Shown here: piece by piece, positions 28,979 through 42,450 of the stretch
Layout: the number at the start of each line of letters is the position of its first letter
Position numbering within the stretch: the first letter of the stretch is position 1
Program-made: the position numbers and the translations under genes
The notes under the pieces: model-generated
Told to the model about the DNA's origin: nothing
The model's database searches: none
What the model saw: only the letters and a program-made list of their open reading frames with translations
DNA from: Brachybacterium sp. YJGR34
GTDB lineage: Bacteria; Actinomycetota; Actinomycetes; Actinomycetales; Dermabacteraceae
Assembly (NCBI RefSeq): GCF_003347015.1
Contig: NZ_PNFB01000012.1
Coordinates: 1 to 64,000, forward strand
Length of the DNA stretch: 64,000 nucleotides
Direction of reading: 5' to 3'

Positions 28979-30172
28979 TCAGCTCCGCAGCGACCCCACC
29001 GCGCGGGCCCGGGCGAGCGACTCGGGCAGCGCCGCGAGCAGCATCTCCACGTCCTGCGCGCTGCTGGTCCAGCCCAGGGACAGCCGCAGCGCGCCGCGGG
29101 AGCGCTCGTCGGAGACCCCCATCGCCGCGAGCACCGGGCTGGCCTGGGTGACGCCCGCGGAGCAGGCCGATCCGGCCGAGCAGTCCACGCCCCGCTCGTC
29201 GAGCAGGAACAGCAGCGCGTCCGAGTCCGCTCCCGGGAAGACCACGTGGACGATGTGCCCGGACTGCGGGGAGTCCACGGGCAGCGTGAGGCGGGCGGAG
29301 GGATCGATCGCGAGCAGCCCCTCCCGCAGCCGGGCGGCCAGGGCGCGCGTCCGGCGGGCCTGCTCCTCGCGCTCGTCCAGGGTCTCCCGCAGCGCCGCGG
29401 CGAAGGCGGCCGCCTGCGCGGCGTCCAGGGTGCCCGAGCGCACGCCGCGCTGCTGGCCCCCGCCGGTGCTGGTCGCCGCGAACGGCACCTCCGGCGCGGC
29501 GACCAGCACGCCCACGCCCACCGGCGCCCCGATCTTGTGGCCGGACAGCGAGATCAGGTCCACGTCCTCGGCCGACGGCAGGGGCACGTGGCCCACGCCC
29601 TGCACCGCGTCGGTGTGCACGAGGGTGCCGTGGGGACGGGCGGCCGCGGCGAGAGCGGCGAGATCCTGCATCGCCCCGGTCTCGTTGTTGACCAGCGCGG
29701 CGCTGAGCACGCTGACCGCGCCGTCGGCGAGCTCCCGCTCCACCGCCTCGGGCCTCAGCACGCCGCGGGCGTCGACGGGCAGGAGCCGCGTCGCGATCGC
29801 CGGGCCGAGGGACTGCGCGGTCGCGACCACGGCGGGATGGTCCGTCGCCGCGACGGCGACCGCGGTGCGCGCGGGATCCGCCGCATGGGCGCCCAGCGGC
29901 ACGGTGCGCAGCGCGAGGTTGTCCGCCTCGGTGCCGCCGGAGGTCATGATCAGCCAGCTGCGGGGCACCCTCAGCAGCGCGCCGATCTCCGCGAGCGCCT
30001 CGTCGAGCACCGCGCGGGCGCGCCGGCCCGAGGAGTGCACCGAGGACGGGTTGCCGCGGACCTCCGACGCCTCGAGGAACGCCTCCCGGGCGCCGGGGCG
30101 CAGCTCCGTGGTCGCCGCATGATCGAGATAGGCGCGGTGCTGCGGCGGCCCGCCCGGCCCCGCGCTCACCAT
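28979..30172 (-). CDS. iscS: Cysteine desulfurase (NifS/IscS class V aminotransferase)
   Basis: A PLP enzyme that strips sulfur from cysteine to form an enzyme persulfide for tRNA thiolation and Fe-S assembly. In 397 residues one sees AYLDHAATTELRP, the TSGGTEADN motif, cofactor lysine K213 in SLSGHKIGAPVG, and active-site cysteine C337 in CSAGSACSAG. The short loop around this cysteine places it with IscS/NifS rather than SufS. Position upstream of mnmA suggests it feeds MnmA. The ATG overlaps the preceding gene by 7 bases (ATGGTGA), coupling it to the MoxR/Bat-type operon. Confidence 0.93.
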   Translation of the reverse strand: MVSAGPGGPPQHRAYLDHAATTELRPGAREAFLEASEVRGNPSSVHSSGRRARAVLDEALAEIGALLRVPRSWLIMTSGGTEADNLALRTVPLGAHAADPARTAVAVAATDHPAVVATAQSLGPAIATRLLPVDARGVLRPEAVERELADGAVSVLSAALVNNETGAMQDLAALAAAARPHGTLVHTDAVQGVGHVPLPSAEDVDLISLSGHKIGAPVGVGVLVAAPEVPFAATSTGGGQQRGVRSGTLDAAQAAAFAAALRETLDEREEQARRTRALAARLREGLLAIDPSARLTLPVDSPQSGHIVHVVFPGADSDALLFLLDERGVDCSAGSACSAGVTQASPVLAAMGVSDERSRGALRLSLGWTSSAQDVEMLLAALPESLARARAVGSLRS

Positions 30173-31104
30173 GGCTTGACCGGGTCCTCGTCGCCGCCGC
30201 CCGGCTCCTCCTCGCCCTCGCCGCCCTGGGCGTCGCGATTGCGCTCCTCGAGCTCGTCGTCCTTCTCCTGCTGCTCGTCACCGCCGGTGGTGGGCGCCTC
30301 CTCCTCGGGCCCGTCGCCCTCGGGGTCCTCGCGAGTGGGATCGCCGGGTTCCTGCTGCTGCGGGTCCCCGCCCTCCTGGTCGCCCTCGCCGCCGCTCTCC
30401 TCACCGCGGGAGTCCGGATCGTTCCCGGCCTCCTCGTCGGCCTCGCGGCGCTTCTCCTCGACCCGCTCACCGTTCTCCTCGGTGGTCCCGGAGTCCTCGT
30501 TGCCGGAGCCGCCGCCGCCCTGGCCCTCGCCCTCGCCGCCTCCGCCGCCGCCGGCGCAGGGCGCCAGCAGCTGCTCGGCCTCGTAGAGCCGATCCGCCCG
30601 CGCCTGCGGGTCCTCGATCTCGTCGGCCTGGCGCTCGATCGAGATCGCGAGGTTGTTGAGGATCTTGCACTGGGCGTGGAGGGGCGCGTTGAGGTCCGTG
30701 CGGGCGTTCCATTCCTCGAGGGCGACGCGCAGCTCCTCCTCCGCCGCGGCGTTCTCCCCCTGCTGGAGGAGGGCCGTGCCCTCGGTCAGGTGCGGGAGGT
30801 AGGGCTCGAACCAGTTGGCGACCTCGACCGGGGCCAGCCGCTCGATCGCGGTCGGGTACTCCCCGTCCTCGTAGGCGGCCAGGGACGTGGCCTGCGTGAT
30901 CGGCATCGAGACGAACTTCAGGGCCAGCAGCGCCAGGACGAGCAGCGGCAGGGCGAGGATCGCGAACACGATGATCCGGGTGCGGCGCAGCCGCCGGACG
31001 TTCAGCCCGAAGTCCTTCGCGCCGCCGCGGGTGTCCTGTGCCGGCGCGGGCGCCCGCTCGTCGGGGCGGGGCCGCTGCTCGGGCGGGGCCACGGGGGTGC
31101 TCAT
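30166..31104 (-). CDS. Membrane-anchored TPR-like protein with acidic tail (BatC-like position)
   Basis: A Pro-rich cytosolic N-terminus (~40 residues) is followed by one membrane segment (IIVFAILALPLLVLALLALKFV). A short helical TPR-like region comes next (AYEDGEYPTAIERLAPVE through AAAEEELRVALEEWN). About 120 residues of low complexity rich in Glu, Gly and Asp end the protein. Location directly after two VWA proteins matches BatC/BatE-type TPR partners in Bat operons. The tail ends with DPVKPW, and the stop overlaps the iscS start. The function is unknown beyond likely assembly with the VWA pair. Confidence 0.75.
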   Translation of the reverse strand: MSTPVAPPEQRPRPDERAPAPAQDTRGGAKDFGLNVRRLRRTRIIVFAILALPLLVLALLALKFVSMPITQATSLAAYEDGEYPTAIERLAPVEVANWFEPYLPHLTEGTALLQQGENAAAEEELRVALEEWNARTDLNAPLHAQCKILNNLAISIERQADEIEDPQARADRLYEAEQLLAPCAGGGGGGEGEGQGGGGSGNEDSGTTEENGERVEEKRREADEEAGNDPDSRGEESGGEGDQEGGDPQQQEPGDPTREDPEGDGPEEEAPTTGGDEQQEKDDELEERNRDAQGGEGEEEPGGGDEDPVKPW

Positions 31105-32096
31105 CGCTGTGCTCCTCGGAGGTCATGGCGGTCGAGCCGTCGCGGCAGCCGATAGGTCAGCTCGCCGAGCTCCCAGATCAGCAGCGCGGCCAGCGGGATC
31201 GAGGCCACCCAGTACCAGTCGTCGAAGCTCGCCACGTCCCGCGAGGACTCCGTGGGGACGGGACGCAGGGTGATGCCCTCCATGGTGCCCTCGATCGGCT
31301 CCTCGGGATCGGTGCGGTGGAGATAGGGCACCCCGAGCTGCCCGGCGATGGTCTCCAGCTGCCCCTCGTCGATCATCGAGAGGGCCTGCTGCCCGTCGGC
31401 GTCCTGGATGTACTCGCCGTCGGTCTCCCCGCCCTGGGCCTTCATCGGCCCTCCCTCGGCGGTGCCGTAGCCCAGCACCGCGCCGCCGTCGACGAAGCCG
31501 GCGGCCTGGCTGAAGGGCTCGGACTCCTCGCCGTCGGTGTTCTCGCCGTCGGAGAGGAAGTAGACGAGCACGCTGGACTCGGGATCCTCGCGCTTGGCCT
31601 CGGAGATCTCCGTCAGCAGCGTGGTCAGGGGCCGGTCCACGTTCGACCCCTGGGAGTAGGCGGTCGACTCCGTGGTGAGCGTGTCGACCCAGGCGCGGGC
31701 GGCCCCGGCATCGGTGGTCAGCGGGAGCTGCGAGGTGGCGGTGGAGTCGAAGGCGATGATGGAGTAGCGCGATCCCTCGGTCATCCCCATCACCCGGTCC
31801 ATGTCCGCCTTGACGCCCTCGAGCCGCGGCTGGTCGCCGTCGTAGTCCTCGGCGTTCATGGAGCCCGTGCGGTCCACGACGAAGAAGACGTTGGCGTTCA
31901 TGCGCTCGGTCTGCTCGGTCTCCAGCGGGGTCACCGGGCGCAGCGCGACCACCAGCAGCAGCAGGACCATCAGAGCGCGCCGAACCCAGGCCAGGCGCTG
32001 GCGGGGCCGGCGCACCAGCAGCACGACGCACAGCGCCAGCATCGCGCCGAACAGCGGGATGATCGCCCACAGCGGCATCAGGAGCTCGAGACGCAT
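31101..32096 (-). CDS. VWA-domain membrane protein (BatB-like)
   Basis: 331 residues with two N-terminal membrane segments (residues ~7-27 and ~41-52), a von Willebrand A domain and a C-terminal membrane segment (WYWVASIPLAALLIWEL). The MIDAS motif reads D75-R-T77-G-S79, that is DxTxS instead of the usual DxSxS; divalent metal binding is probably kept. I chose the ATG at 32096 because upstream sequence lacks homology and the ATG shares a base with the stop of the previous VWA gene. It overlaps the TPR gene by 4 bases. Confidence 0.85.
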   Translation of the reverse strand: MRLELLMPLWAIIPLFGAMLALCVVLLVRRPRQRLAWVRRALMVLLLLVVALRPVTPLETEQTERMNANVFFVVDRTGSMNAEDYDGDQPRLEGVKADMDRVMGMTEGSRYSIIAFDSTATSQLPLTTDAGAARAWVDTLTTESTAYSQGSNVDRPLTTLLTEISEAKREDPESSVLVYFLSDGENTDGEESEPFSQAAGFVDGGAVLGYGTAEGGPMKAQGGETDGEYIQDADGQQALSMIDEGQLETIAGQLGVPYLHRTDPEEPIEGTMEGITLRPVPTESSRDVASFDDWYWVASIPLAALLIWELGELTYRLPRRLDRHDLRGAQR

Positions 32097-33118
32097 CAGC
32101 GGGCCCTCCATCCCACGACGAGGATCGCCACCAGCGACAGGAAGGTCAGCGTAAAGGCGATGCCCGGATGGTCGGTGCGGACGACCGTCGGCGTCGCGCC
32201 GAGCTCCTCCGCCTGGGTCTTCTGGATCTCGTTGATGATCGAGGGGATCGCCTCGGGGTCCGAGGACTCGTACAGCTCCCCGTCCTGGTCCTCGGTGGCG
32301 GCCTCCAGCTCCTCGAAGCACTGCGGGCCGCACTCGTAGGCGCCGGGGTAGAAGGTGTAGAGGTCGATGTCGCGCGCGGCGATCGCCTCGGTCGCCTCGT
32401 CGAGCGTGAAGATCGGCTCGCCGTTGACCTCGTTGTCCGTCGCGAAGATGATCGAGCGCGAGCGGTCCTGGTCCGCCTGGTCGAAGACCTGGCCGCAGGA
32501 GGCGAGCCCGTCGGGCACGATCGAGGCCTCGTCGGCGATGCCCCGGGTGCCGTCGACGAACTCGACGTACTGGCGCACCTTGTCGTCGGAGTACTCCGTG
32601 GTGCCCAGGCGATACCCGAACTCGTCGAAGTCGATCGCCTCGGCGCCGTTCTCGAGCTCCCGCTTGATGAGGTCGTAGTCGTTGGTCAGCGGGAACACGG
32701 TGCGGCTGGTCGAGTTGAAGATCGACAGCGCCACCCGTTCGCCCTCGAAGGTGTCCACCAGCTCAGCGAAGGTGGAGAGGATCTCGGTGTCGTACTCGTA
32801 CATCGAGCCGGACACGTCCAGGCACAGCACGATGTCGCGGGAGGAGAACTCGGGGGTCTCGATGCGCTCGGTGGCGATCCGGCCCGAGAGCACCGAGGCC
32901 GCGACGACGCCGAGCACGGCGATCCCGACCTGCAGCACCCGCAGCACCCGTGCCGCCCGCTGGGCGCGCACGAAGCTGGGGATGCGGTCCATGTACTGGG
33001 AGTTCGCGATGAGCACCGGGGACCGGCGCATCGCGCGGCGGTTCCAGAAGGTGATCCCCCAGACCACCAGGGCGGCCAGGAGCAGCAGGGCGGTGACCCA
33101 CCAGAAGATCATGACCAT
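32096..33118 (-). CDS. VWA-domain membrane protein (BatA-like)
   Basis: 340 residues with an N-terminal membrane segment (IFWWVTALLLLAALVVWGITF), a second near residue 65 (VGIAVLGVVAASVL), a VWA domain with a canonical DVSGS MIDAS at 101-105, and a C-terminal membrane segment (IAFTLTFLSLVAILVVG). It corresponds to BatA of MoxR-linked operons, whose members probably act as membrane-associated chaperone-like complexes. The start overlaps the stop of the preceding gene by 10 bases, and there is an alternative ATG two codons in. Confidence 0.87.
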   Translation of the reverse strand: MVMIFWWVTALLLLAALVVWGITFWNRRAMRRSPVLIANSQYMDRIPSFVRAQRAARVLRVLQVGIAVLGVVAASVLSGRIATERIETPEFSSRDIVLCLDVSGSMYEYDTEILSTFAELVDTFEGERVALSIFNSTSRTVFPLTNDYDLIKRELENGAEAIDFDEFGYRLGTTEYSDDKVRQYVEFVDGTRGIADEASIVPDGLASCGQVFDQADQDRSRSIIFATDNEVNGEPIFTLDEATEAIAARDIDLYTFYPGAYECGPQCFEELEAATEDQDGELYESSDPEAIPSIINEIQKTQAEELGATPTVVRTDHPGIAFTLTFLSLVAILVVGWRAR

Positions 33119-33618
33119 GCGCGGATCACCTCCCTCGCACGGCGGACCGAGTCCTGCAGCTCCCGGTCCGTGGCCCGCGCGAAGTCGGGCTCGTAGAGGT
33201 CGCGGATCAGCTCGCCGACGCTGCGGGTGCGCTGATCCGCCAGCAGCGTGGGGACGTCCTGGCTGGTGACGTCGTTCCCGGTGGTGCGGCGCACGAAGCG
33301 GCGCATCACCCCGGTGAGCTCGAGGTGACCGGCCCGGTCCTCGAGCTCACCGGCCTCCCGGCGATCGGCGATGTCGTTGACCGCGCGGAGGAACTCGGCC
33401 TTGAGGGCCTCGACGTCGCTGGGACGCTTGCGGTACGCGATCCGCTTCTCGATGGCGCGCGTGATCCTCAGGGTGCCCAGGACCAGCGCGGCGATCACCA
33501 CGACGCACAGCACCGCCAGGATCAGCCACGCGATCGAGTACTGCGGCGGAGCGATGATCTCCGCCGGTGCGGGCTCCGCGAGGAGGGCGAGTGCGGCGAC
33601 GGCCTCAGGCAGGAGCAT
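33109..33618 (-). CDS. Single-pass membrane protein of the MoxR/VWA operon
   Basis: 169 residues with one membrane segment (IAWLILAVLCVVVIAALVLGTLRI) after a short exported N-terminus. A basic cytosolic helical domain follows (LKAEFLRAVNDIADRREAGEL...HLELTGVMRRFVRRTTG). The genes at this position in Bat operons often encode DUF4381-like proteins with similar layout. No catalytic motif is seen. It overlaps DUF58 by 14 bases and the BatA-like gene by 10. Confidence 0.75.
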   Translation of the reverse strand: MLLPEAVAALALLAEPAPAEIIAPPQYSIAWLILAVLCVVVIAALVLGTLRITRAIEKRIAYRKRPSDVEALKAEFLRAVNDIADRREAGELEDRAGHLELTGVMRRFVRRTTGNDVTSQDVPTLLADQRTRSVGELIRDLYEPDFARATDRELQDSVRRAREVIRAWS

Positions 33619-34501
33619 GGCGGTACTCCCTCGCGCGCAGCATGGCGATCATGTCCTCCACCACGGTGCTCTCCCCCTGGGTGAGGACATGGCTGACGTG
33701 CAGCCGGTCCAGCATCTCGGAGATCCCGTCCCGGCGCTCCCGGCGATAGGCGGCCACGTCCCGCGCGACCCGCTTGGAGGTGCGCGCCATCGACCCCACC
33801 TCCCGGGGGGAGTCCACGTCGATCACGTCGAGGTCCAGGGCGGTGGACTGGAGGGGGTCGGCGTCGGCGATGCGGACCACCATGACGTCGTGCCGGGTGG
33901 TCAGGCGTCGCAGGAGCGTGAAGTCCTCGACGGTGGGGTGGGCCTCGTCGGTGATGATCGTCATGAGGGTGGAGTGGGCGGTGACCCGGAAGGCGCGCTC
34001 GAGCAGCCAGGAGCTGTCCGCGGTGTGCGAGGCGGTGGTGGTGGCCTGCTGCGCCGTGCGCAGCAGCAGCTCCAGATGCCCGTCGCTCGAGCGGGACGGC
34101 AGCTGGATGGGACGTGCATCGCTGCCGGCGACCATGCCCACGAGGTCGCCGTTCTTCTGGGCGAGGAAGCAGATCATGCCGGCGGCGAGGATCATCGCGT
34201 CGCGCTTGGAGGTGCCGTCGGCCGCGGTCGCCGCCATGGCGGAGGAGGTGTCCGCGACGATCGACAGGTGCCGCACCCGCTCCTCGTTGAACTGCCGGAT
34301 CAGCGGCTCGCCCGAGCGCGCGGTGGCCTTCCAGTCGATGTCGGAGATCTTGTCCCCGGGCTGGTAGTACTTCAGGTCGTCGAAGTCCTCGCCGCTGCCC
34401 TTGAACAGCGAGCGGCCGCGGCCCTGGATGAGCCCGCGCGCGCGGTTCGAGGTGTGCAGGTCGACGCGGGCCTTGACCCGGGTCAGCAGCGAGGTCGCCA
34501 T
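33605..34501 (-). CDS. DUF58-domain protein
   Basis: 298 residues of the DUF58 family, which has a VWA-like fold. The signature YYQPGDKISDIDWKATARSGEPLIRQF lies near residue 45. HLSIVADTSSAM gives a DTSSA MIDAS-like site. The ATG at 34501 sits 8 bases after the MoxR stop, and upstream in-frame sequence is not homologous. DUF58 proteins are regular partners of MoxR AAA+ ATPases; this one is cytosolic as no membrane segment is seen. Confidence 0.9.
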   Translation of the reverse strand: MATSLLTRVKARVDLHTSNRARGLIQGRGRSLFKGSGEDFDDLKYYQPGDKISDIDWKATARSGEPLIRQFNEERVRHLSIVADTSSAMAATAADGTSKRDAMILAAGMICFLAQKNGDLVGMVAGSDARPIQLPSRSSDGHLELLLRTAQQATTTASHTADSSWLLERAFRVTAHSTLMTIITDEAHPTVEDFTLLRRLTTRHDVMVVRIADADPLQSTALDLDVIDVDSPREVGSMARTSKRVARDVAAYRRERRDGISEMLDRLHVSHVLTQGESTVVEDMIAMLRAREYRHAPA

Positions 34502-34508
34502 GGGGCGC

Positions 34509-35690
34509 TCACGGCATCGGCACGGCGTGGAACACCGCGTCGATGATCTGCTCGGGCTTGATGCCGCTGGCCAGCGCGTCGAAGGTGAGCACCAGGCGGT
34601 GCCGCAGCACGCCGTAGCGCATCGCCCGGACGTCGTCCGGGGTGACATAGTCGCGGCCGGCGAGCAGGGCGTGGGCCTGGCCCACCCGCATCAGCGCCAG
34701 GGAGCCGCGAGGACTGGCCCCGACCCGGACCGACTGGGTGAGGTTGGGGACGGGGCGCGGGCCCGAGCCGCGGGTGGTGAAGACCAGGTCGATGATGTAG
34801 CGCTTGACCGCGGGGTCCACGTAGACCTGGTCGACCATCGACTGCAGGAAGCGGACGTCCTCGAGGCTCACCGTGCCCACCGCCTGCCGGGGGCCGGTGA
34901 GGCTGCCGGAGGTGGAGCGGTCCAGGATCTCGTGCTCCTCCCCCGGGCGCGGGTAGGTGAGGATCTCCTTCATGAGGAAGCGGTCCATCTGCGCCTCGGG
35001 CAGGACGTAGGTGCCCTCCTCCTCGATCGGGTTCTGGGTGGCGAGCACCATGAACGGCTCGGGCAGCCGGTGCACCTCCCCGCCGATCGACGTCTGGCGC
35101 TCCTGCATGGCCTCGAGCATCGCGGACTGCGTCTTGGCGCTCGAGCGGTTGATCTCGTCGAGCAGCACGACGTTCGCGTGCACCGGACCCAGCTGGGTGG
35201 TGAAGGTGCCGGAGCCGTAGTTGAAGATCTGTGTGCCGATGATGTCGTTCGGCATGAGGTCCGGGGTGCACTGGATGCGCGCGAAGGAGCCGGTGATCGA
35301 GGAGGCGAGGGCGCTCGCCGCCGTGGTCTTGGCCAGGCCCGGCACGGATTCGAGCAGCACGTGGCCGCCCGCGGCGAGCGCGGCCAACAGGGTGAGGCGG
35401 AGGTTCTCCTGGCCCACCACGCGCGACTGGAACACCTGGGTGATGGTGCGCACGATCGCGGCGCTGCGCTCCAGCTCGCGCGGCGGGATCGCCGGCGCCG
35501 CGGGCGAGAAGTCCCCGCGGCGCGCCGGCGCGCCCTGCGGCGCGGCGGGTCCCGGCCCGGCCGAGGGTGCCGAGGGACCCGGCCCGGCCGACGGGGCCGA
35601 GGGGCCGGCCGGTGCGCCGGGCGGAGGCGGCACGGCGGGCGCTCCGGGACGTCCCTGGTTCCCCGGCTGCTGGGTGGGTGGATTGCTCAT
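34509..35690 (-). CDS. MoxR-family AAA+ ATPase
   Basis: The MoxR ATPase has Walker A in GGHVLLESVPGLAKTTAASAL and Walker B in VVLLDEINRSSAKTQSAMLEAMQERQ, followed by the LATQNPIEEEGTYVLPEAQMDRF sensor region. The N-terminal ~75 residues are a Pro/Gly/Ala-rich low-complexity stretch. I prefer the ATG at 35690 (MSNPPTQQ) since GGGGGAG sits about 8 bases before it; an ATG at 35711 would add seven residues. MoxR proteins act as chaperones for metal insertion or complex assembly with VWA partners, encoded next in this operon. Confidence 0.92.
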   Translation of the reverse strand: MSNPPTQQPGNQGRPGAPAVPPPPGAPAGPSAPSAGPGPSAPSAGPGPAAPQGAPARRGDFSPAAPAIPPRELERSAAIVRTITQVFQSRVVGQENLRLTLLAALAAGGHVLLESVPGLAKTTAASALASSITGSFARIQCTPDLMPNDIIGTQIFNYGSGTFTTQLGPVHANVVLLDEINRSSAKTQSAMLEAMQERQTSIGGEVHRLPEPFMVLATQNPIEEEGTYVLPEAQMDRFLMKEILTYPRPGEEHEILDRSTSGSLTGPRQAVGTVSLEDVRFLQSMVDQVYVDPAVKRYIIDLVFTTRGSGPRPVPNLTQSVRVGASPRGSLALMRVGQAHALLAGRDYVTPDDVRAMRYGVLRHRLVLTFDALASGIKPEQIIDAVFHAVPMP

Positions 35691-35771
35691 GCGCTGGGAC
35701 TCCCCCGTCATGCGGTCGACTCGTGGTGCGTACGGCGGCGGCTGGCTCCCCGCCGGGCGCTCGCCCCGACG

Positions 35772-35777
35772 ATCCTA
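35772..35777 (-). promoter_or_regulatory. Possible moxR -10 element
   Basis: TAGGAT on the minus strand lies about 80 bases before the moxR start in the moxR/glgX divergent gap. No good -35 is visible, so this is tentative. Confidence 0.3.
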
Positions 35778-35867
35778 ACGGCACGGCCGGGAGGGCGGGC
35801 GCTCCCGCTCCGGCGCGGTGGACGGCGCGCGGCACGATGCGGGGGCCGCGGGTGGGAGGATGGGGCG

Positions 35868-38105
<2,238 letters not shown>

Positions 38106-38148
38106 GAGCGACTAGGGTGAGGAGCGTCACCGCGAGGCAGGAGAGGCC

Positions 38149-40194
38149 ATGTCCCAGACCACTGACCGCACGGGGCTGGACGCCGGGATCGGGCGCATCC
38201 CGATCATGGATGTCCAGCCGGTCGTCGACGGGGGACGCTTCCCCGCCCGCTGCGTCGAGGGCGAGACGGTGACCATCCGTGCGAACGCCTTCCGCGAGGG
38301 GCACGACGCGATGGGCGTGCAGGTGGTCCTCGTCGCCCCCGACGGCACCGAGGAGCGCCAGCGGCTGCGGTGCGTGAACCCCGGGCTGGACCTCTGGGAG
38401 ACGACCTTCCGCCCCACCGCCACCGGGCACTGGAGCTTCCGCATCGAGGCCCACTCCGCCCCCTACGACACCTGGGCCCACACCGCCGAGGTGAAGATCC
38501 CGGCGGGGATCGACGAGGAGCTCGTGTGCGCCGAGGGGGCGCTGGTGCTGGACCGGCTGCTCGCCGAGATCGAGGCCGGGGACCGGCCCGCCGCCGACGG
38601 ACCCGTGGTGCGCGCGGCACGCGAGCGGCTCGTGGACTCCGGCCCGTCGGCCGCCGCCCGGGTCGCCCCCGCGCTGGCCGCGGACCTGCGCGGCGTGCTC
38701 GCCGAACGCCCGCTGCGCGAGGGAGTCACCGTCGCCGGGCCCTTCGAGCTGGTCGTCCACCGCCACCGGGCGCTGGTCAGCTCGTGGTACGAGTTCTTCC
38801 CCCGCTCCGCGGGAGCTCATTTCGACCCCGAGCGCGGCTGGACCTCCGGCACGCTCCGCACCGCCGCCGACGCGCTGGACCGCATCGCCGCGATGGGCTT
38901 CGACGTCGCCTACCTCACGCCGATCCATCCCATCGGCTCGACCTTCCGCAAGGGCCGCAACAACTCCCTGGACCCGCAGGAGGGGGATCCCGGCTCGCCG
39001 TACGCGATCGGCGCGGCCGACGGCGGCCACGAGGCCATCCATCCCGACCTCGGCACGATGGAGGACTTCGACGCCTTCGTGGCCCGGGCCAAGGAGCTCG
39101 GGCTGGAGGTCGCCCTGGACATCGCGCTGCAGTGCTCCCCCGATCACCCCTGGGTGCAGGAGCATCCCGAGTGGTTCACGGTCCGCGCCGACGGCACCAT
39201 CGCCTATGCCGAGAACCCGCCGAAGAAGTACCAGGACATCTACCCCCTGAGCTTCGACACCGACTACGAGGGGCTCTACGCCGCGATCCGCGACGTGCTC
39301 GAGCACTGGATCGCGCACGGGGTGACGCTGTTCCGCGTCGACAATCCCCACACCAAGCCGGTGCGCTTCTGGGAGGAGCTGCTGGCGGAGCTCGACGCGC
39401 GCCACCCCGAGGTGATCTTCCTGGCCGAGGCGTTCACCCGGCCCACGATGATGCACACCCTCGCCAAGGTCGGCTACCACCAGTCGTACACCTACTTCAC
39501 CTGGCGCGAGAGCGCCGCGGAGTTGCGGGAGTACCTCGAGGAGCTGGTCGCCTCCGCCCGCTACATGACCCCGAGCTTCTGGCCCACCACGCACGACATC
39601 CTCACCCCGTACATGTCCGCCGGCGGGCGCAGCGCCTTCGTGCTGCGCGCGATCCTGGCCTCCACCCTCGTGCCCACCTGGGGCATCTACAGCGGCTACG
39701 AGCTGGTCGAGGACGTGCCGCGGCCCGGCGCCCAGGAGCAGATCGACAACGAGAAGTACGAGTACAAGCCGCGCGACTTCGCCGGTGCGCTCGCCCGTGG
39801 CGAGAGCCTCGAGCCGCTGCTGGCGCGCCTCAACCGGATCCGGCACGAGCACCCCGCCCTGCAGACCCTCACCACCATCCGCTTCCACGAGACCGACGAC
39901 GAGCAGGTGCTGGCCTTCTCCAAGCATCTCGCGGCGGAGGAGACCGGCACCGGCGCCCCGGACACCGTCCTGGTGATCTCCCTGACCGCCCACGACCGCG
40001 ACGCCTGGACCACCGTGCACCTGGACCGCGACGCCCTGGGCCTCGAGGACACCGGGAGCGCCGCGGCGGCGCTCGAGGTCGAGGACCTGCTGACCGGCGA
40101 GCGGTTCCGCTGGGACAGCGACCCCACCGTGATCCTCAGCGCGAGCGACCGGCCCGCGCACATCCTGCGGATCATCCGACCCGAGGAGAGTTGA
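38149..40194 (+). CDS. glgE: Alpha-1,4-glucan:maltose-1-phosphate maltosyltransferase
   Basis: GlgE lengthens alpha-glucan with maltose from maltose-1-phosphate, an actinobacterial glycogen route. The 681-residue GH13_3 protein has the N-terminal sandwich starting RIPIMDVQPVVDGGRFPARCVEGE. KGRNNSLDPQEGDPGSPYAIG is characteristic. D398 in FRVDNPHTKPV is the likely nucleophile and E427 in FLAEAFTRP the acid/base. GAGAGG lies just before the ATG. The stop is one base before the glgB start. No treS, pep2 or glgM to make maltose-1-phosphate is in the window. Confidence 0.96.
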   Translation: MSQTTDRTGLDAGIGRIPIMDVQPVVDGGRFPARCVEGETVTIRANAFREGHDAMGVQVVLVAPDGTEERQRLRCVNPGLDLWETTFRPTATGHWSFRIEAHSAPYDTWAHTAEVKIPAGIDEELVCAEGALVLDRLLAEIEAGDRPAADGPVVRAARERLVDSGPSAAARVAPALAADLRGVLAERPLREGVTVAGPFELVVHRHRALVSSWYEFFPRSAGAHFDPERGWTSGTLRTAADALDRIAAMGFDVAYLTPIHPIGSTFRKGRNNSLDPQEGDPGSPYAIGAADGGHEAIHPDLGTMEDFDAFVARAKELGLEVALDIALQCSPDHPWVQEHPEWFTVRADGTIAYAENPPKKYQDIYPLSFDTDYEGLYAAIRDVLEHWIAHGVTLFRVDNPHTKPVRFWEELLAELDARHPEVIFLAEAFTRPTMMHTLAKVGYHQSYTYFTWRESAAELREYLEELVASARYMTPSFWPTTHDILTPYMSAGGRSAFVLRAILASTLVPTWGIYSGYELVEDVPRPGAQEQIDNEKYEYKPRDFAGALARGESLEPLLARLNRIRHEHPALQTLTTIRFHETDDEQVLAFSKHLAAEETGTGAPDTVLVISLTAHDRDAWTTVHLDRDALGLEDTGSAAAALEVEDLLTGERFRWDSDPTVILSASDRPAHILRIIRPEES

Positions 40195-40195
40195 C

Positions 40196-42400
<2,205 letters not shown>

Positions 42401-42450
42401 GCACGCCGCGGCGCCCTCACCCGGGCCCCACGTCTGCCCGCTCCGGCCCG

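Noticed and set aside
30166-35690. Ternary anti-phage system built on MoxR-VWA genes
   Set aside because: The order MoxR-DUF58-BatA-BatB-TPR is the ordinary Bat-type operon; no protease, nuclease or other effector is present.
34401-35867. Upstream in-frame extension of glgX
   Set aside because: It lies opposite MoxR/DUF58 coding sequence; GlgX homology and the GGGAGG site start at 35868.
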